NCBI RefSeq assembly: GCF_001439665.1
Contig: NZ_LMAK01000078.1
Span: forward strand, 62,001-126,000
Source: Formosa algae
Lineage (GTDB): Bacteria > Bacteroidota > Bacteroidia > Flavobacteriales > Flavobacteriaceae
Direction: 5' to 3'
Length of the DNA stretch: 64,000 nt
In this document: positions 42,834-51,766 of the stretch, piece by piece
Position numbering within the stretch: the first letter of the stretch is position 1
Layout of the letters: every line of letters begins with the position of its first letter
Notes under the pieces: model-generated
The model's input: only the letters and a program-made list of their open reading frames with translations
Database searches by the model: none
Told to the model about the DNA's origin: nothing
Program-made: the position numbers and the translations under genes

Positions 42834-44729
42834 TTAAAATTTATATTCCGAAAGTGGTTTAGGAAACTCTTCAGGATTCGCTGCTAAGTGATAACGCGGA
42901 TCGTGAACATCTTCTATTATAACTTCCTTAAATTTCGGATTCGCTTTATACATAAGTATTTTACAATCTTCACTTAAGTGCTTTAGCTTAATAGATTTTC
43001 CTTCAGCTTCATATTTATTTACAATATTAGTAATGGCTTCTAATGCTGAATGATCACTAACACGAGATTCTACAAAATCGATATACACCTCATCTGGATC
43101 GTTTTTAACATCAAATTTCTCATTAAAAGCGGTAATTGAACCAAAAAATAAAGGTCCCCAAATTTCATAAGTTTTAATATTTCCATCCTGAGAAAAACGC
43201 TTTCTTGCTCTAATCTTTTTAGCATTTTCCCATGCAAAAGACAATGCAGAAATAATTACTCCCACAAATACTGCAATAGCTAAATCAAAAAACACTGTCA
43301 CTACAGATACAATTACTAACACCACTGCATCAGATACCGGTATCTTTTTCATAATACGTAAACTTGACCAAGCAAAAGTTTCAATAACCATCATAAACAT
43401 CACCCCTACTAAAGCGGCAATAGGCACTTGCTCAATATATTTATCTGCAAACAATATAAATGTTAGTAAAGTTATCGCCATCATTACACCAGATAAACGT
43501 CCTCTACCACCTGCATTAATATTAATTACAGTTTGTCCAATCATACCACAACCACCAGTACCACCTAAGATTCCGCTTAACATATTCCCAGCACCTTGAG
43601 CTACACATTCTCTATTTCCATCTCCTCGTGAATCTGTTAATTCATCTACAAGATTCATCGTCATTAACGTTTCTATTAATCCTACAGAAGCTGCTAAAAA
43701 CGCATAAGGCGCAATAAATTTTAATGTATCTAAATTAAATGGCAAATGGCTCCAAAGCTCTCCAAGATTTAGTTTGCTAGACAATTCGTCAAAACCGTTA
43801 AGACCTGCTCCTCCTCCATCTCTAATAAAATCTCCGACATTTATAGACTGTAATCCTCCAAATATTGAAATTAAAGTCACAATTAAAATAGCGGTTAATG
43901 CAGCAGGCATTTTTTTAGTCAATTTAGGTAATCCCCAAATAATTAGCATAGTTAACAGTACCAAACCAATCATAACATAAAGCTTATTGCCTTCCATAGT
44001 GGACTTTACAACACCATTATCTTTAACTGAATAAAACCCGTTATCCTGAACATTAAAGACGACTTTTTTAGTTTTTACGTCGAAAACTTGATTGTCGGAC
44101 ATAATAAACACCTCTTCACCAGTACTAGCATTAGTTATCGATTCTCCATTGATTGAAAACAATTTACTACCAGAAATTAAATCGGTTACAGCATTATCAT
44201 TTACATTATAAACCAATTCTTTAGAAACGGTTTTACGCATGTTTTGACCGAATACATCTTTAGTATTTTCTTTAAACATACCCAATTGTGCCATAAAAAT
44301 GACAATAGCCAAACCATTTACAAAACCTAACATTACAGGATGCGGTATTAATCGTACAAATTTTCCAAGTTTGAAGATACCCGACAAAATCTGAATAACA
44401 CCCATTAACACAACCGCAGCTAGTAAATAGAAATAGCCCATATTTTCTACAGGCGTATCAAATAAAAGACCTTTAGCATGTCCTTCCTGGATCATGTGCA
44501 CAAAAATAACTGCCACAGCTCCCGCTGCTCCAGAAATTAAACCTGGTCGTCCACCAAATAAGGCCGAAACAATTCCGATAATAAAGGCTCCAAAAAGGGC
44601 AACAATCGGACTAATTTGAGCCACAAAGGCAAAGGCTACAACTTCAGGAATCATGGCCAGTGATACCGTTACACCTGCTAAAACATCATCCTTCGCATTA
44701 GGTGTTATTTTCCTTATAAAATCTGTCAT
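42834..44729 (-). CDS. SulP family inorganic anion transporter with STAS domain
   Basis: This inner-membrane transporter probably carries sulfate, bicarbonate or another anion by exchange or sodium symport. From the ATG at 44729 there are about 631 residues: many membrane segments with SulP motifs (MIPEVVAFAFVAQISPIVALF, GGRPGLISGAAGAVAV, GGTGGCGMIGQT) and a C-terminal STAS domain (about 525-625, VYIDFVESRVSDHSALEAI). An unusual insert of about 85 residues follows VIFMAQLGMF (about 160-250), with repeated VxNVxDN patterns, probably extracytoplasmic. The GTG reading from 44777 is not used because the promoter -7 box falls in it. Confidence 0.9.
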   Translation of the reverse strand: MTDFIRKITPNAKDDVLAGVTVSLAMIPEVVAFAFVAQISPIVALFGAFIIGIVSALFGGRPGLISGAAGAVAVIFVHMIQEGHAKGLLFDTPVENMGYFYLLAAVVLMGVIQILSGIFKLGKFVRLIPHPVMLGFVNGLAIVIFMAQLGMFKENTKDVFGQNMRKTVSKELVYNVNDNAVTDLISGSKLFSINGESITNASTGEEVFIMSDNQVFDVKTKKVVFNVQDNGFYSVKDNGVVKSTMEGNKLYVMIGLVLLTMLIIWGLPKLTKKMPAALTAILIVTLISIFGGLQSINVGDFIRDGGGAGLNGFDELSSKLNLGELWSHLPFNLDTLKFIAPYAFLAASVGLIETLMTMNLVDELTDSRGDGNRECVAQGAGNMLSGILGGTGGCGMIGQTVININAGGRGRLSGVMMAITLLTFILFADKYIEQVPIAALVGVMFMMVIETFAWSSLRIMKKIPVSDAVVLVIVSVVTVFFDLAIAVFVGVIISALSFAWENAKKIRARKRFSQDGNIKTYEIWGPLFFGSITAFNEKFDVKNDPDEVYIDFVESRVSDHSALEAITNIVNKYEAEGKSIKLKHLSEDCKILMYKANPKFKEVIIEDVHDPRYHLAANPEEFPKPLSEYKF

Positions 44730-44749
44730 CTTTTCTTTTTTAAGAGGGG

Positions 44750-44757
44750 CAAAAATA
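44750..44757 (-). promoter_or_regulatory. -7 promoter box of the SulP gene
   Basis: The minus strand reads TATTTTTG, matching TAnnTTTG, 20 bases before the ATG at 44729; a CTTG about 22 bases upstream may be the -33 element. Confidence 0.45.
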
Positions 44758-44825
44758 CAGTTAAAATGGGGACTCACAAGTTCTTAATGTAATAATTTCA
44801 TTAAGTTTGTTTAAAAATACTAAGA

Positions 44826-46559
44826 ATGAAATTATCCACCTCTGTTTTCATTATATTCCTATTATTGAATACCTTACACACACAATCTCAAAATGATTTC
44901 ACAACACATTTTGAAAAAAGTAATGGTCTAGAAACAGCAACTTATGCAGAAGTTATTCAATTTTATAACAATCTCGCCTCAACGTATCCGCAAATAGACA
45001 TACAAACTATAGGCGAAACTGACTCTGGAAAGCCACTACACCTGGTGACTTTGAACCCTGATAAGGTCTTCGAGTTTTCAAAAATCAGAACAAACAAACG
45101 TATTCTTCTCGTAAATAATGGCATTCATCCAGGAGAAAGCGATGGTATTGATGCAACCATGATGTTGTATAGAGACATTGTTCAAGGCAAGATTAGTATG
45201 CCTAAGCATACCGTTTTAGTAACCATTCCTATTTATAATATTGGTGGTAGTTTAAACAGAAATGCGACAACCAGAACCAACCAAAATGGCCCCTTAGAAT
45301 ATGGGTTTAGAGGAAATGCTCGCAATTACGATTTAAACCGCGACTTTATAAAAAGCGATACTAAAAACGCAAAAACGTTTGCAGAAATTTTCCATAAAGT
45401 GCAACCGGATGTGTTTATAGATAACCACGTAAGTAATGGAGCCGATTACCAATACACCCTCACGCATTTATTTACACAACACAATAAACTTGGCGGAAAT
45501 TTAGGCACCTATTTACATACTAAAATGATGCCAGAACTGGAACAGAGTTTAGCTAAAAAAGAATGGGACATTACACCTTACGTTAATGTTTTTAATCAGG
45601 TTCCTGAAATTGGATTCAGTCAGTTTATAGATCACCCAAGATACTCTACAGGTTACACCACTTTATTTAACACCTTAGGAATGATGGTAGAAACACATAT
45701 GCTAAAACCATACAAACCTCGAGTTGAAGGCACTTACGAACTTATGAAAAGTATGATTTCTATTATTGAAAAAGATTACAAAACCATTAAAACATTACGC
45801 GAAGATGCCAACAACTCCTTTCTTAATGCAAAGACTTACAGTTTAGGTTGGACCATAGACACCACAAAATCTTCTACACTGCAATTTAAAGGGTTTGAAG
45901 GCGAATATAAAACAAGTGATGTAACGGGTTTAAAACGTTTAAAATACGACAGAACACAACCTTTTACCAAACCTGTTACATACCAAAATTACTTTAAACC
46001 TACAGTGGAAATTACTATTCCAGAAGCCTATATTATTCCGCAAGGTTGGTATACTATTATTGAGCTGTTAAAACTGAATCAGGTAAAGATGATACCTTTG
46101 GAAACAGATAAAACGTTTACTGTTGAAAGTTACCACATAACAGATTTCAAAACCAAATCTTCACCTTATGAAGGTCATTATCTACACAGTAATACCACTA
46201 CAGAATCAACAACCCAACAAATCACATTTAGAGCTGGCGATTTTTATATAGAAACCCGACAACCAGCCATTCGTTATCTTTTAGAAACTTTAGAACCGCA
46301 AGCTGTGGATTCGTTTTTTAACTGGAATTTCTTCGACACTATTTTACAACAAAAAGAAGGGTTTTCGCCTTACGTTTGGGAAGATTTAGCCTTAGCGCTA
46401 TTAAATAAAAACCCAAAACTGAAGCAAGAATTTGAAGCTAAAAAAGCATCTGACCAAGAATTTAAATCGAATTGGTATGCACAGTTAGACTGGATACATA
46501 AACACAGTGACAATTATGAAAAAGCCCATATGCTTTACCCTGTTTTTAGAGTAAAATAA
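44826..46559 (+). CDS. Exported M14 family zinc metallocarboxypeptidase
   Basis: The 577-residue protein has a signal peptide (about 1-21, LLNTLHTQSQ) and a zinc carboxypeptidase M14 domain. Zinc ligands are visible as NGIHPGESDG and the histidine in DNHVSNGADYQYTLTH; MVETHML holds the likely catalytic glutamate. The remaining C-terminal half has no recognised domain. It is exported to the periplasm or beyond. The substrate is unknown; M14 members cut C-terminal residues from peptides or peptidoglycan-like amides. It precedes the ATP-grasp operon on the same strand by 88 bases, but a candidate -7 box lies in that gap, so membership is uncertain. Confidence 0.85.
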   Translation: MKLSTSVFIIFLLLNTLHTQSQNDFTTHFEKSNGLETATYAEVIQFYNNLASTYPQIDIQTIGETDSGKPLHLVTLNPDKVFEFSKIRTNKRILLVNNGIHPGESDGIDATMMLYRDIVQGKISMPKHTVLVTIPIYNIGGSLNRNATTRTNQNGPLEYGFRGNARNYDLNRDFIKSDTKNAKTFAEIFHKVQPDVFIDNHVSNGADYQYTLTHLFTQHNKLGGNLGTYLHTKMMPELEQSLAKKEWDITPYVNVFNQVPEIGFSQFIDHPRYSTGYTTLFNTLGMMVETHMLKPYKPRVEGTYELMKSMISIIEKDYKTIKTLREDANNSFLNAKTYSLGWTIDTTKSSTLQFKGFEGEYKTSDVTGLKRLKYDRTQPFTKPVTYQNYFKPTVEITIPEAYIIPQGWYTIIELLKLNQVKMIPLETDKTFTVESYHITDFKTKSSPYEGHYLHSNTTTESTTQQITFRAGDFYIETRQPAIRYLLETLEPQAVDSFFNWNFFDTILQQKEGFSPYVWEDLALALLNKNPKLKQEFEAKKASDQEFKSNWYAQLDWIHKHSDNYEKAHMLYPVFRVK

Positions 46560-46607
46560 TATGTGAAAAATTTAATATTAGGATGTAAAACATATTTAAA
46601 AATAATA

Positions 46608-46615
46608 TACATTTG
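46608..46615 (+). promoter_or_regulatory. -7 promoter box of the ATP-grasp operon
   Basis: TACATTTG matches TAnnTTTG, 32 bases before the ATG at 46648. No clear -33 element is seen. A four-codon reading frame (46634-46648) ends on the TAATG start and is probably chance. Confidence 0.4.
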
Positions 46616-46647
46616 ATTCAAATTTATATCGCTATGCAGCGCCATTA

Positions 46648-48093
46648 ATGAACAAGTATATTGTTGTCAATCAACCTGAAAAATGGAATTTTTCGATTGA
46701 GAATATCAAAGTAATTTCTTCGCAAGAATACCTTACTAATCCTGAATTTTCACTAGTTAAAAAAGCTAGAATTTTCAACTTATGCAAAGATTACTCCTAC
46801 CAATCTAAAGGCTATTATGTATCGCTTTTAGCAGAGGCTAGAGGTCATTTGCCTATTCCGAACATAAAAAATATAGTCGATTTAAAAGCTTTAAAACTTG
46901 TAAGAATTGTGTCCGACGAATTTGACGACACCATCCAACAAAGTTTAAAGAATATAAAATCGCAAGAGTTTACGTTAAGCATTTATTTTGGGCAGAACGT
47001 AGCACAAAAATACAAGGAGTTAAGCCTGTTGTTTTACAAACATTTTCAGGTGCCGTTTTTGCGCGTAAAATTTAACCATACAACCAAGTGGAACATTCAA
47101 AGTATTAAAGCTATTTCTGAATCTGAAATACCATCAGAGCATTTAGAAAGTGTTCAGCAATTTGCTAATCAATATTTTTCTAAAACACGTTACGATTTTC
47201 CGAAGTTAACTAAAAGTGATTTCGATTTAGCCATATTAGTAAACCCTAAAGATCCTGCGCCTCCAAGTAATGCTAAGGCCCTTAAGAAGTTTATAGATTT
47301 GGCTGAAAAAATGAACATTTATGCTGAAATTATTGAACCTAAAGATTTGTCCCGCTTATCGTCTTTCGATGCTTTATTTATCAGACAAAGTACAGAAGTA
47401 AATAACGAAGCCTACGCCTTTGCAAGAAAAGCACAGCAAGAAGGTCTCGCTATTATAGATTATCCAGATGCTATTTTAAAATGTTGCAATAAAGTGTATA
47501 TGGCCGAAGCTTTGCAAAATGCAAATATAGATACGCCTAAGACAATTATTGTACACAAAGATAACAAGCAACAGGTACTTGATGAAGTGGGTTTACCTTG
47601 TGTGTTAAAAGCACCAGATTCTACGTTTTCTTTTGGTGTAAAAAAGGCCAAAACAGAAACAGAATACCATAACTTGGTTTCTGAGATGTTAAAAGAATCT
47701 GATTTAATTATTGCACAAGAATTCTGTCCGTCAGATTTTGATTGGCGCATAGGTATTTTAGACGACAAACCGTTTTACGCTTGTAAATATTACATGGCTA
47801 AAGGGCATTGGCAAATCTATAATTGGAATGCTAAAAAGAAAGACGACCAAGATGGTAATGCCGACTGTTTACCTATAGAATCTGTTCCCAAAAAAGTATT
47901 AAACATGGCCATAAAATCGGCCAAACTTATGGGTAAAGGTCTTTATGGTATCGACATAAAAGTGGTAGATAACAAACCTATGGTTATTGAAATTAACGAC
48001 AACCCAAATATCGATTTTGGTGTAGAAGACGCTCATTATGGCGATGCCGTTTACACAGAAATTTTATCTGCATTAAAAAAACGTTTAGATTAA
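46648..48093 (+). CDS. RimK-like ATP-grasp amide ligase with RLAN-type N-terminal domain
   Basis: This cytoplasmic enzyme of 481 residues should activate a carboxylate with ATP and join it to an amine. An N-terminal domain (about 1-160) looks like the RLAN domain found ahead of RimK-like ligases. The ATP-grasp part (about 200-481) has the ATP-binding LPCVLKAPDSTFSFGVKKA, LYGIDIKVVDNKP and the metal ligands in MVIEINDNPNIDFG. The product is unknown: RimK relatives add glutamates to proteins or make peptides. The GCS2 gene starts 1 base after its stop, and an N-formylglutamate amidohydrolase gene follows, so the three act together. Confidence 0.85.
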   Translation: MNKYIVVNQPEKWNFSIENIKVISSQEYLTNPEFSLVKKARIFNLCKDYSYQSKGYYVSLLAEARGHLPIPNIKNIVDLKALKLVRIVSDEFDDTIQQSLKNIKSQEFTLSIYFGQNVAQKYKELSLLFYKHFQVPFLRVKFNHTTKWNIQSIKAISESEIPSEHLESVQQFANQYFSKTRYDFPKLTKSDFDLAILVNPKDPAPPSNAKALKKFIDLAEKMNIYAEIIEPKDLSRLSSFDALFIRQSTEVNNEAYAFARKAQQEGLAIIDYPDAILKCCNKVYMAEALQNANIDTPKTIIVHKDNKQQVLDEVGLPCVLKAPDSTFSFGVKKAKTETEYHNLVSEMLKESDLIIAQEFCPSDFDWRIGILDDKPFYACKYYMAKGHWQIYNWNAKKKDDQDGNADCLPIESVPKKVLNMAIKSAKLMGKGLYGIDIKVVDNKPMVIEINDNPNIDFGVEDAHYGDAVYTEILSALKKRLD

Positions 48094-48094
48094 A

Positions 48095-49321
48095 ATGAAT
48101 AAAAAATATCATCTTTTTGATGTTTATGGAATTGAACTAGAATACATGCTAGTAAATCAATCCGATTTAAAAATTGCTCCAATTGTTGATGCGCTTCTCA
48201 TTAAAAAGCATGGCAAATTAACCTCGGATATTGTAAATGGTAAAATAGCTTGGAGCAACGAATTGGTTGCCCATGTTGTAGAAATAAAAACCAATGGGCC
48301 AACTAAAAATTTAAATGGTTTGGCCGACTTATTTCATAAAAACGTATTAGAAATCAATGCGCTTTTAAAACCTTTACAGACCGAGTTATTACCTACCGCT
48401 GCTCATCCTTTTATGAACCCCGTAAGTGAAACGCAACTTTGGAAGCACAGTTATAGCGAAGTTTACGAATTATACAACCGTATTTTTAATTGTAAAAATC
48501 ACGGCTGGAGCAACGTGCAAAGTGTTCATATAAATTTACCATTTTTTGACGATAAAGAGTTTGAAAAGTTACACGCAGCCATCCGTATAATACTTCCGCT
48601 TATTCCGGGTTTAAGTGCGAGTTCACCAATATTAGAAGGAAAATTGACAGGCTTTAAGGACACGCGATTAGAATACTACAAAACCAATCAGAAAGAAATT
48701 CCTGAAATGACTGGACTTGTTATTCCTGAGCGTGTGTTTACAAAACTGGATTATTTTGCCACTATTTTTGAACCAATTAAGAAGGCTATAAAACCATTTG
48801 ACACCCATAATATTTTAGATCATCATTTCTTAAATTCCCGTGGTGCTATTGCGCGTTTCGATAGAAATGCCATAGAAATACGCTTAGTCGATATTCAAGA
48901 ATGTCCGAAAGCAGATTTAGCTATTTGTGCTTTAATTATTGAAACTCTAAAATTATTAGTCAATAAAAAGCTATCGCCTTTAGCGGCTCAAAAACGATGG
49001 ACTAAAGAAGACTTATATGTAATTCTTAATGATGCAATTAAACACGGAGAGACTTCAGTAATAGAAAACTTAGACTATCTAAATGTATTTGATATTGAAG
49101 ACGCTTGTTCTATTCAAGATGTTTGGAAACATATCTATCAATTAGCTAAACCTAACATACACAAATCGCACTATAAGACTATTGAAACTATTTTAAACGA
49201 AGGCACTTTAGCAACTCGAATTGAAAAGGTTTTGGCAGAAGATTATTCTGAATCTAATGTGCTTAAAGTATACAAATCACTTACAAGCTGTCTGGAGACT
49301 AACACCTTATTTTTAAAATGA
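48095..49321 (+). CDS. Glutamate-cysteine ligase family 2 (GCS2) amidoligase
   Basis: The 408-residue enzyme is a member of the GCS2 (YbdK-like) carboxylate-amine ligase group, related to glutamine synthetase-type folds. The N-terminus has GIELEYMLVNQ, with the glutamates used for metal/ATP; further motifs are VHINLPFF and, in the C-terminal half, LNSRGAIARFDRNAIEIRLVD. Its amine and acid substrates are unknown; family members make gamma-glutamyl amides with ATP. It follows the RimK-like gene by 1 base and overlaps the next gene by 4 bases (ATGA), so the three genes are translationally coupled. Confidence 0.83.
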   Translation: MNKKYHLFDVYGIELEYMLVNQSDLKIAPIVDALLIKKHGKLTSDIVNGKIAWSNELVAHVVEIKTNGPTKNLNGLADLFHKNVLEINALLKPLQTELLPTAAHPFMNPVSETQLWKHSYSEVYELYNRIFNCKNHGWSNVQSVHINLPFFDDKEFEKLHAAIRIILPLIPGLSASSPILEGKLTGFKDTRLEYYKTNQKEIPEMTGLVIPERVFTKLDYFATIFEPIKKAIKPFDTHNILDHHFLNSRGAIARFDRNAIEIRLVDIQECPKADLAICALIIETLKLLVNKKLSPLAAQKRWTKEDLYVILNDAIKHGETSVIENLDYLNVFDIEDACSIQDVWKHIYQLAKPNIHKSHYKTIETILNEGTLATRIEKVLAEDYSESNVLKVYKSLTSCLETNTLFLK

Positions 49322-50004
49322 AATTGCTTTTAACTTGCGAACATGGTGGAGCAAACATACCTAAACGATTTGCATCTGCCTTTATAAATGAAAAAACCAC
49401 TTTACAAACGCATCGTGGTTTTGATATTGGCGCTTTAGATCTTTTTAAGTATTTAAAACCGTTAGCAGATTTTACAAACTACAGTGAAACTAGTCGGTTA
49501 TTAATTGAGCTAAACAGATCGTTGCATCATAAAAACCTGTTTTCAGAATATGCTAAAACGCTATCTAATTCAGATAAAGAATATCTAATTACTAGTTATT
49601 ATAAGGTATACAGAAATGCTTTAGAACAATACATTTCAAAAGAAATTAATAAAGAAAACACAGTTATTCATCTAGCGATACATAGCTTTACTCCTGTTTT
49701 AAAAGGAGAACAACGCACTTGCGATATCGGACTTTTATATGACACCGAGCGTGCTGAAGAATCTAAATTTTGCAAAACATTTAAATCGAATTTACACCTT
49801 GAGAATCCGAGATTAAAAACACGTTTTAATTATCCGTATTTAGGAAAGGCAGATGGTTTAACAACCTATCTACGCAAACAACATCCTTTAAATTATATTG
49901 GTATTGAGTTAGAAGTTAATCAGAAATTTGCTTCACAAAATATGATGCCGTCACTTTTAAAGCATCAAATTTACGGAGCTTTAAAAGCGAGTATCATTAA
50001 ATAA
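49318..50004 (+). CDS. N-formylglutamate amidohydrolase family protein
   Basis: The 228-residue cytoplasmic hydrolase belongs to the N-formylglutamate deformylase/amidohydrolase family. Conserved motifs are LLTCEHGGANIPKRF at the start, HRGFDIGALDLFKYL, ELNRSLHH, IHSFTP and the final IELEVNQKF. The classical role is deformylation in histidine degradation, but no hut genes lie here and the operon suggests instead cleavage of a terminal amide made by the two ligases upstream. Its stop overlaps the convergent NUDIX gene stop (49997-50004). Confidence 0.85.
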   Translation: MKLLLTCEHGGANIPKRFASAFINEKTTLQTHRGFDIGALDLFKYLKPLADFTNYSETSRLLIELNRSLHHKNLFSEYAKTLSNSDKEYLITSYYKVYRNALEQYISKEINKENTVIHLAIHSFTPVLKGEQRTCDIGLLYDTERAEESKFCKTFKSNLHLENPRLKTRFNYPYLGKADGLTTYLRKQHPLNYIGIELEVNQKFASQNMMPSLLKHQIYGALKASIIK

Positions 50005-50578
50005 GCGGACGAATATTAGCATACGAATTTTCTAAAGCCTGAATCGCTTCAACTTCATTTAACCATGCCACTTTAGTAATGCCTTCGTTATGTTGTGGCC
50101 ATAAATTTCCTTTAAAATCTGTAGACATTTCAAACCAATGCGTTACTTTAATTTTAAATTTACCGTTACGCTTAAATATGTGGTAGGTAGTATGTAAAGG
50201 CTTAGTAATTTTTAAACCTGAAACTCCTGTTTCTTCTTCTACTTCTCTTAAAGACGTTTCTTCTATGGTTTCACCAGACTCGGCTTTTCCTTTAGGTAAA
50301 TCCCATTTATCGTTTCTATATATAAACAGAATACTGCCATCTTTATTATAAACTTTACCACCACCTGCAACAACGTTAGGTAGTTTCTTTAAAAACTTTT
50401 TAAGTAATTTATCTCCATTTTTGTGAATTAATCGCACTTCCTTTAAAGAAGTAGTATTTAACTCCTTAATTACTTTACCAATATGAACAGTATCTAATAA
50501 GTAATTCTTAAAATGTGTTTCCTTTTCAACCACAGTGGTTAAAATGATTGGCTTGTCGTTGACAAATATTTTATACAT
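49997..50578 (-). CDS. NUDIX hydrolase
   Basis: The 193-residue protein has a NUDIX box with GKAESGETIEETSLREVEEE, fitting G-x5-E-x7-REVxEE. Before it is an N-terminal region of about 65 residues without recognised motifs. Substrates of such proteins are nucleoside diphosphates linked to another group; here the substrate is unknown. The stop overlaps the stop of the converging hydrolase gene. It is divergent from pyrE. Confidence 0.87.
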   Translation of the reverse strand: MYKIFVNDKPIILTTVVEKETHFKNYLLDTVHIGKVIKELNTTSLKEVRLIHKNGDKLLKKFLKKLPNVVAGGGKVYNKDGSILFIYRNDKWDLPKGKAESGETIEETSLREVEEETGVSGLKITKPLHTTYHIFKRNGKFKIKVTHWFEMSTDFKGNLWPQHNEGITKVAWLNEVEAIQALENSYANIRPLI

Positions 50579-50688
50579 ATAAAAAATATCCTACATTAAT
50601 TATGGTAAAAGTATCAATTTTTATAGCAAACATATTAACTTTAAAAAAATAATTTTAATAGACAAGAAGTATTATTTTAATTAATGTG

Positions 50689-50696
50689 TAATTTTG
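50689..50696 (+). promoter_or_regulatory. -7 promoter box of pyrE, 5 bases from the ATG
   Basis: TAATTTTG matches TAnnTTTG and is followed after five bases by the pyrE ATG at 50702. A leaderless mRNA is predicted. Confidence 0.45.
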
Positions 50697-50701
50697 CATC
50701 T

Positions 50702-51346
50702 ATGATTTTAAACAAACAAACAGCTCGAAAAACTGCTGAAGTTTTACTGCAAGTAAATGCAATAAAACTAAGCCCTAGCGCTCCCTTTACGTGGGCCTCT
50801 GGATGGAAATCGCCTATTTATTGCGACAACAGGATTATACTATCTTTTCCGCTAATTAGAAATTACATACGTGAAACTATGGCCAAACATATTGAAGAAC
50901 AATATGGAAAACCAGACGTTATTGCTGGTGTTGCTACTGGTGCTATAGGTATAGGTATGTTGGTTGCAGAATATTTAGGAGTTCCTTTTATTTATGTAAG
51001 ACCTGAAGCTAAAAGTCATGGTAGACAAAACCAGATTGAAGGCTTTATCCAAAAAGGACAAAATGTTGTTGTTGTTGAAGATTTAATTAGTACAGGAAAA
51101 AGCAGTCTAAATGCTGTGCGTGCACTTAGAGAAGCAAATCTGAATGTAAAAGGTATGATTGCTATTTTCTCTTACGGTTTTAATATCGCTAAAGAGAATT
51201 TTGAAAAAGAAAATGTAATGCTTCAAACCTTAAGTAACTACGACAGTTTAATCATGCAAGCTGTAGAAACAAATTACGTTTCGCAAGCCGAAGTAAAAAC
51301 ATTGACAGATTGGAACTCCAATCCGAGTGAATGGAACGCTATTTGA
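50702..51346 (+). CDS. pyrE: Orotate phosphoribosyltransferase
   Basis: PyrE joins orotate to PRPP in UMP synthesis. From the ATG at 50702 there are 214 residues, with FTWASGWKSPIYCDNR near the N-terminus, DVIAGVATGAIGIGM, RPEAKSHGRQNQIEG, and the PRPP-binding VVVVEDLISTGKSSLNAV. The upstream in-frame ATG at 50684 lies 5' of the -7 box and is not used. It precedes a SRPBCC-domain gene by 24 bases. Confidence 0.95.
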   Translation: MILNKQTARKTAEVLLQVNAIKLSPSAPFTWASGWKSPIYCDNRIILSFPLIRNYIRETMAKHIEEQYGKPDVIAGVATGAIGIGMLVAEYLGVPFIYVRPEAKSHGRQNQIEGFIQKGQNVVVVEDLISTGKSSLNAVRALREANLNVKGMIAIFSYGFNIAKENFEKENVMLQTLSNYDSLIMQAVETNYVSQAEVKTLTDWNSNPSEWNAI

Positions 51347-51370
51347 TTATATCTTAACAAATAAAAAATC

Positions 51371-51766
51371 ATGAATTTAGAATCTCCAAAAGTAACGGTA
51401 GACAAATCATCTCAAGAGGTATTTGATTTTCTTTCTGATATTAAAAATTTTGAAAAACTAATGCCAGATAACATTAGTAAGTTTGAAATTTTAGACGACG
51501 ACAAATTTCTATTCGCCTTAAAAGGGATGCCAGAAATTATTTTAAAAAAGAAAGAAGTGGTTCCGCCAAACAAAATAGTTTTAGGCGCTGCAGGCGGTAA
51601 ATTAGACTTTTCTTTAGTAGGAAATATTACGGAGACTGCTGAAGGAAAAAGTGAGGTTAAACTTCAGTTTGAAGGCGATTTCAACCCTATGATGGCTATG
51701 ATGGTAAAAGGACCTATTTCAAAGTTTATTGAAACCTTAGCGACTAAAATGCCAACATCTATTTAA
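51371..51766 (+). CDS. SRPBCC/polyketide-cyclase-fold protein
   Basis: The 131-residue soluble protein has the START/SRPBCC fold of CoxG or orthologues: N-terminal VTVDKSSQEVFDFLSDIKNFEKLMP, and strands through FSLVGNITETAEGKSEVKLQFEGD, ending with FIETLATKMP. A hydrophobic ligand pocket is typical; the ligand is unknown. It follows pyrE by 24 bases. Its stop overlaps the stop of the convergent birA gene by 4 bases. Confidence 0.8.
   Translation: MNLESPKVTVDKSSQEVFDFLSDIKNFEKLMPDNISKFEILDDDKFLFALKGMPEIILKKKEVVPPNKIVLGAAGGKLDFSLVGNITETAEGKSEVKLQFEGDFNPMMAMMVKGPISKFIETLATKMPTSI

Noticed and set aside
44826-46559. M14 peptidase as a firm member of the ATP-grasp operon
   Set aside because: An 88-base gap with its own -7 box separates it; the peptidase is exported while the ligases are cytoplasmic.
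46634-46648. Four-codon upstream frame before the RimK-like gene
   Set aside because: Too short and without conserved amino-acid runs to be called a leader peptide.
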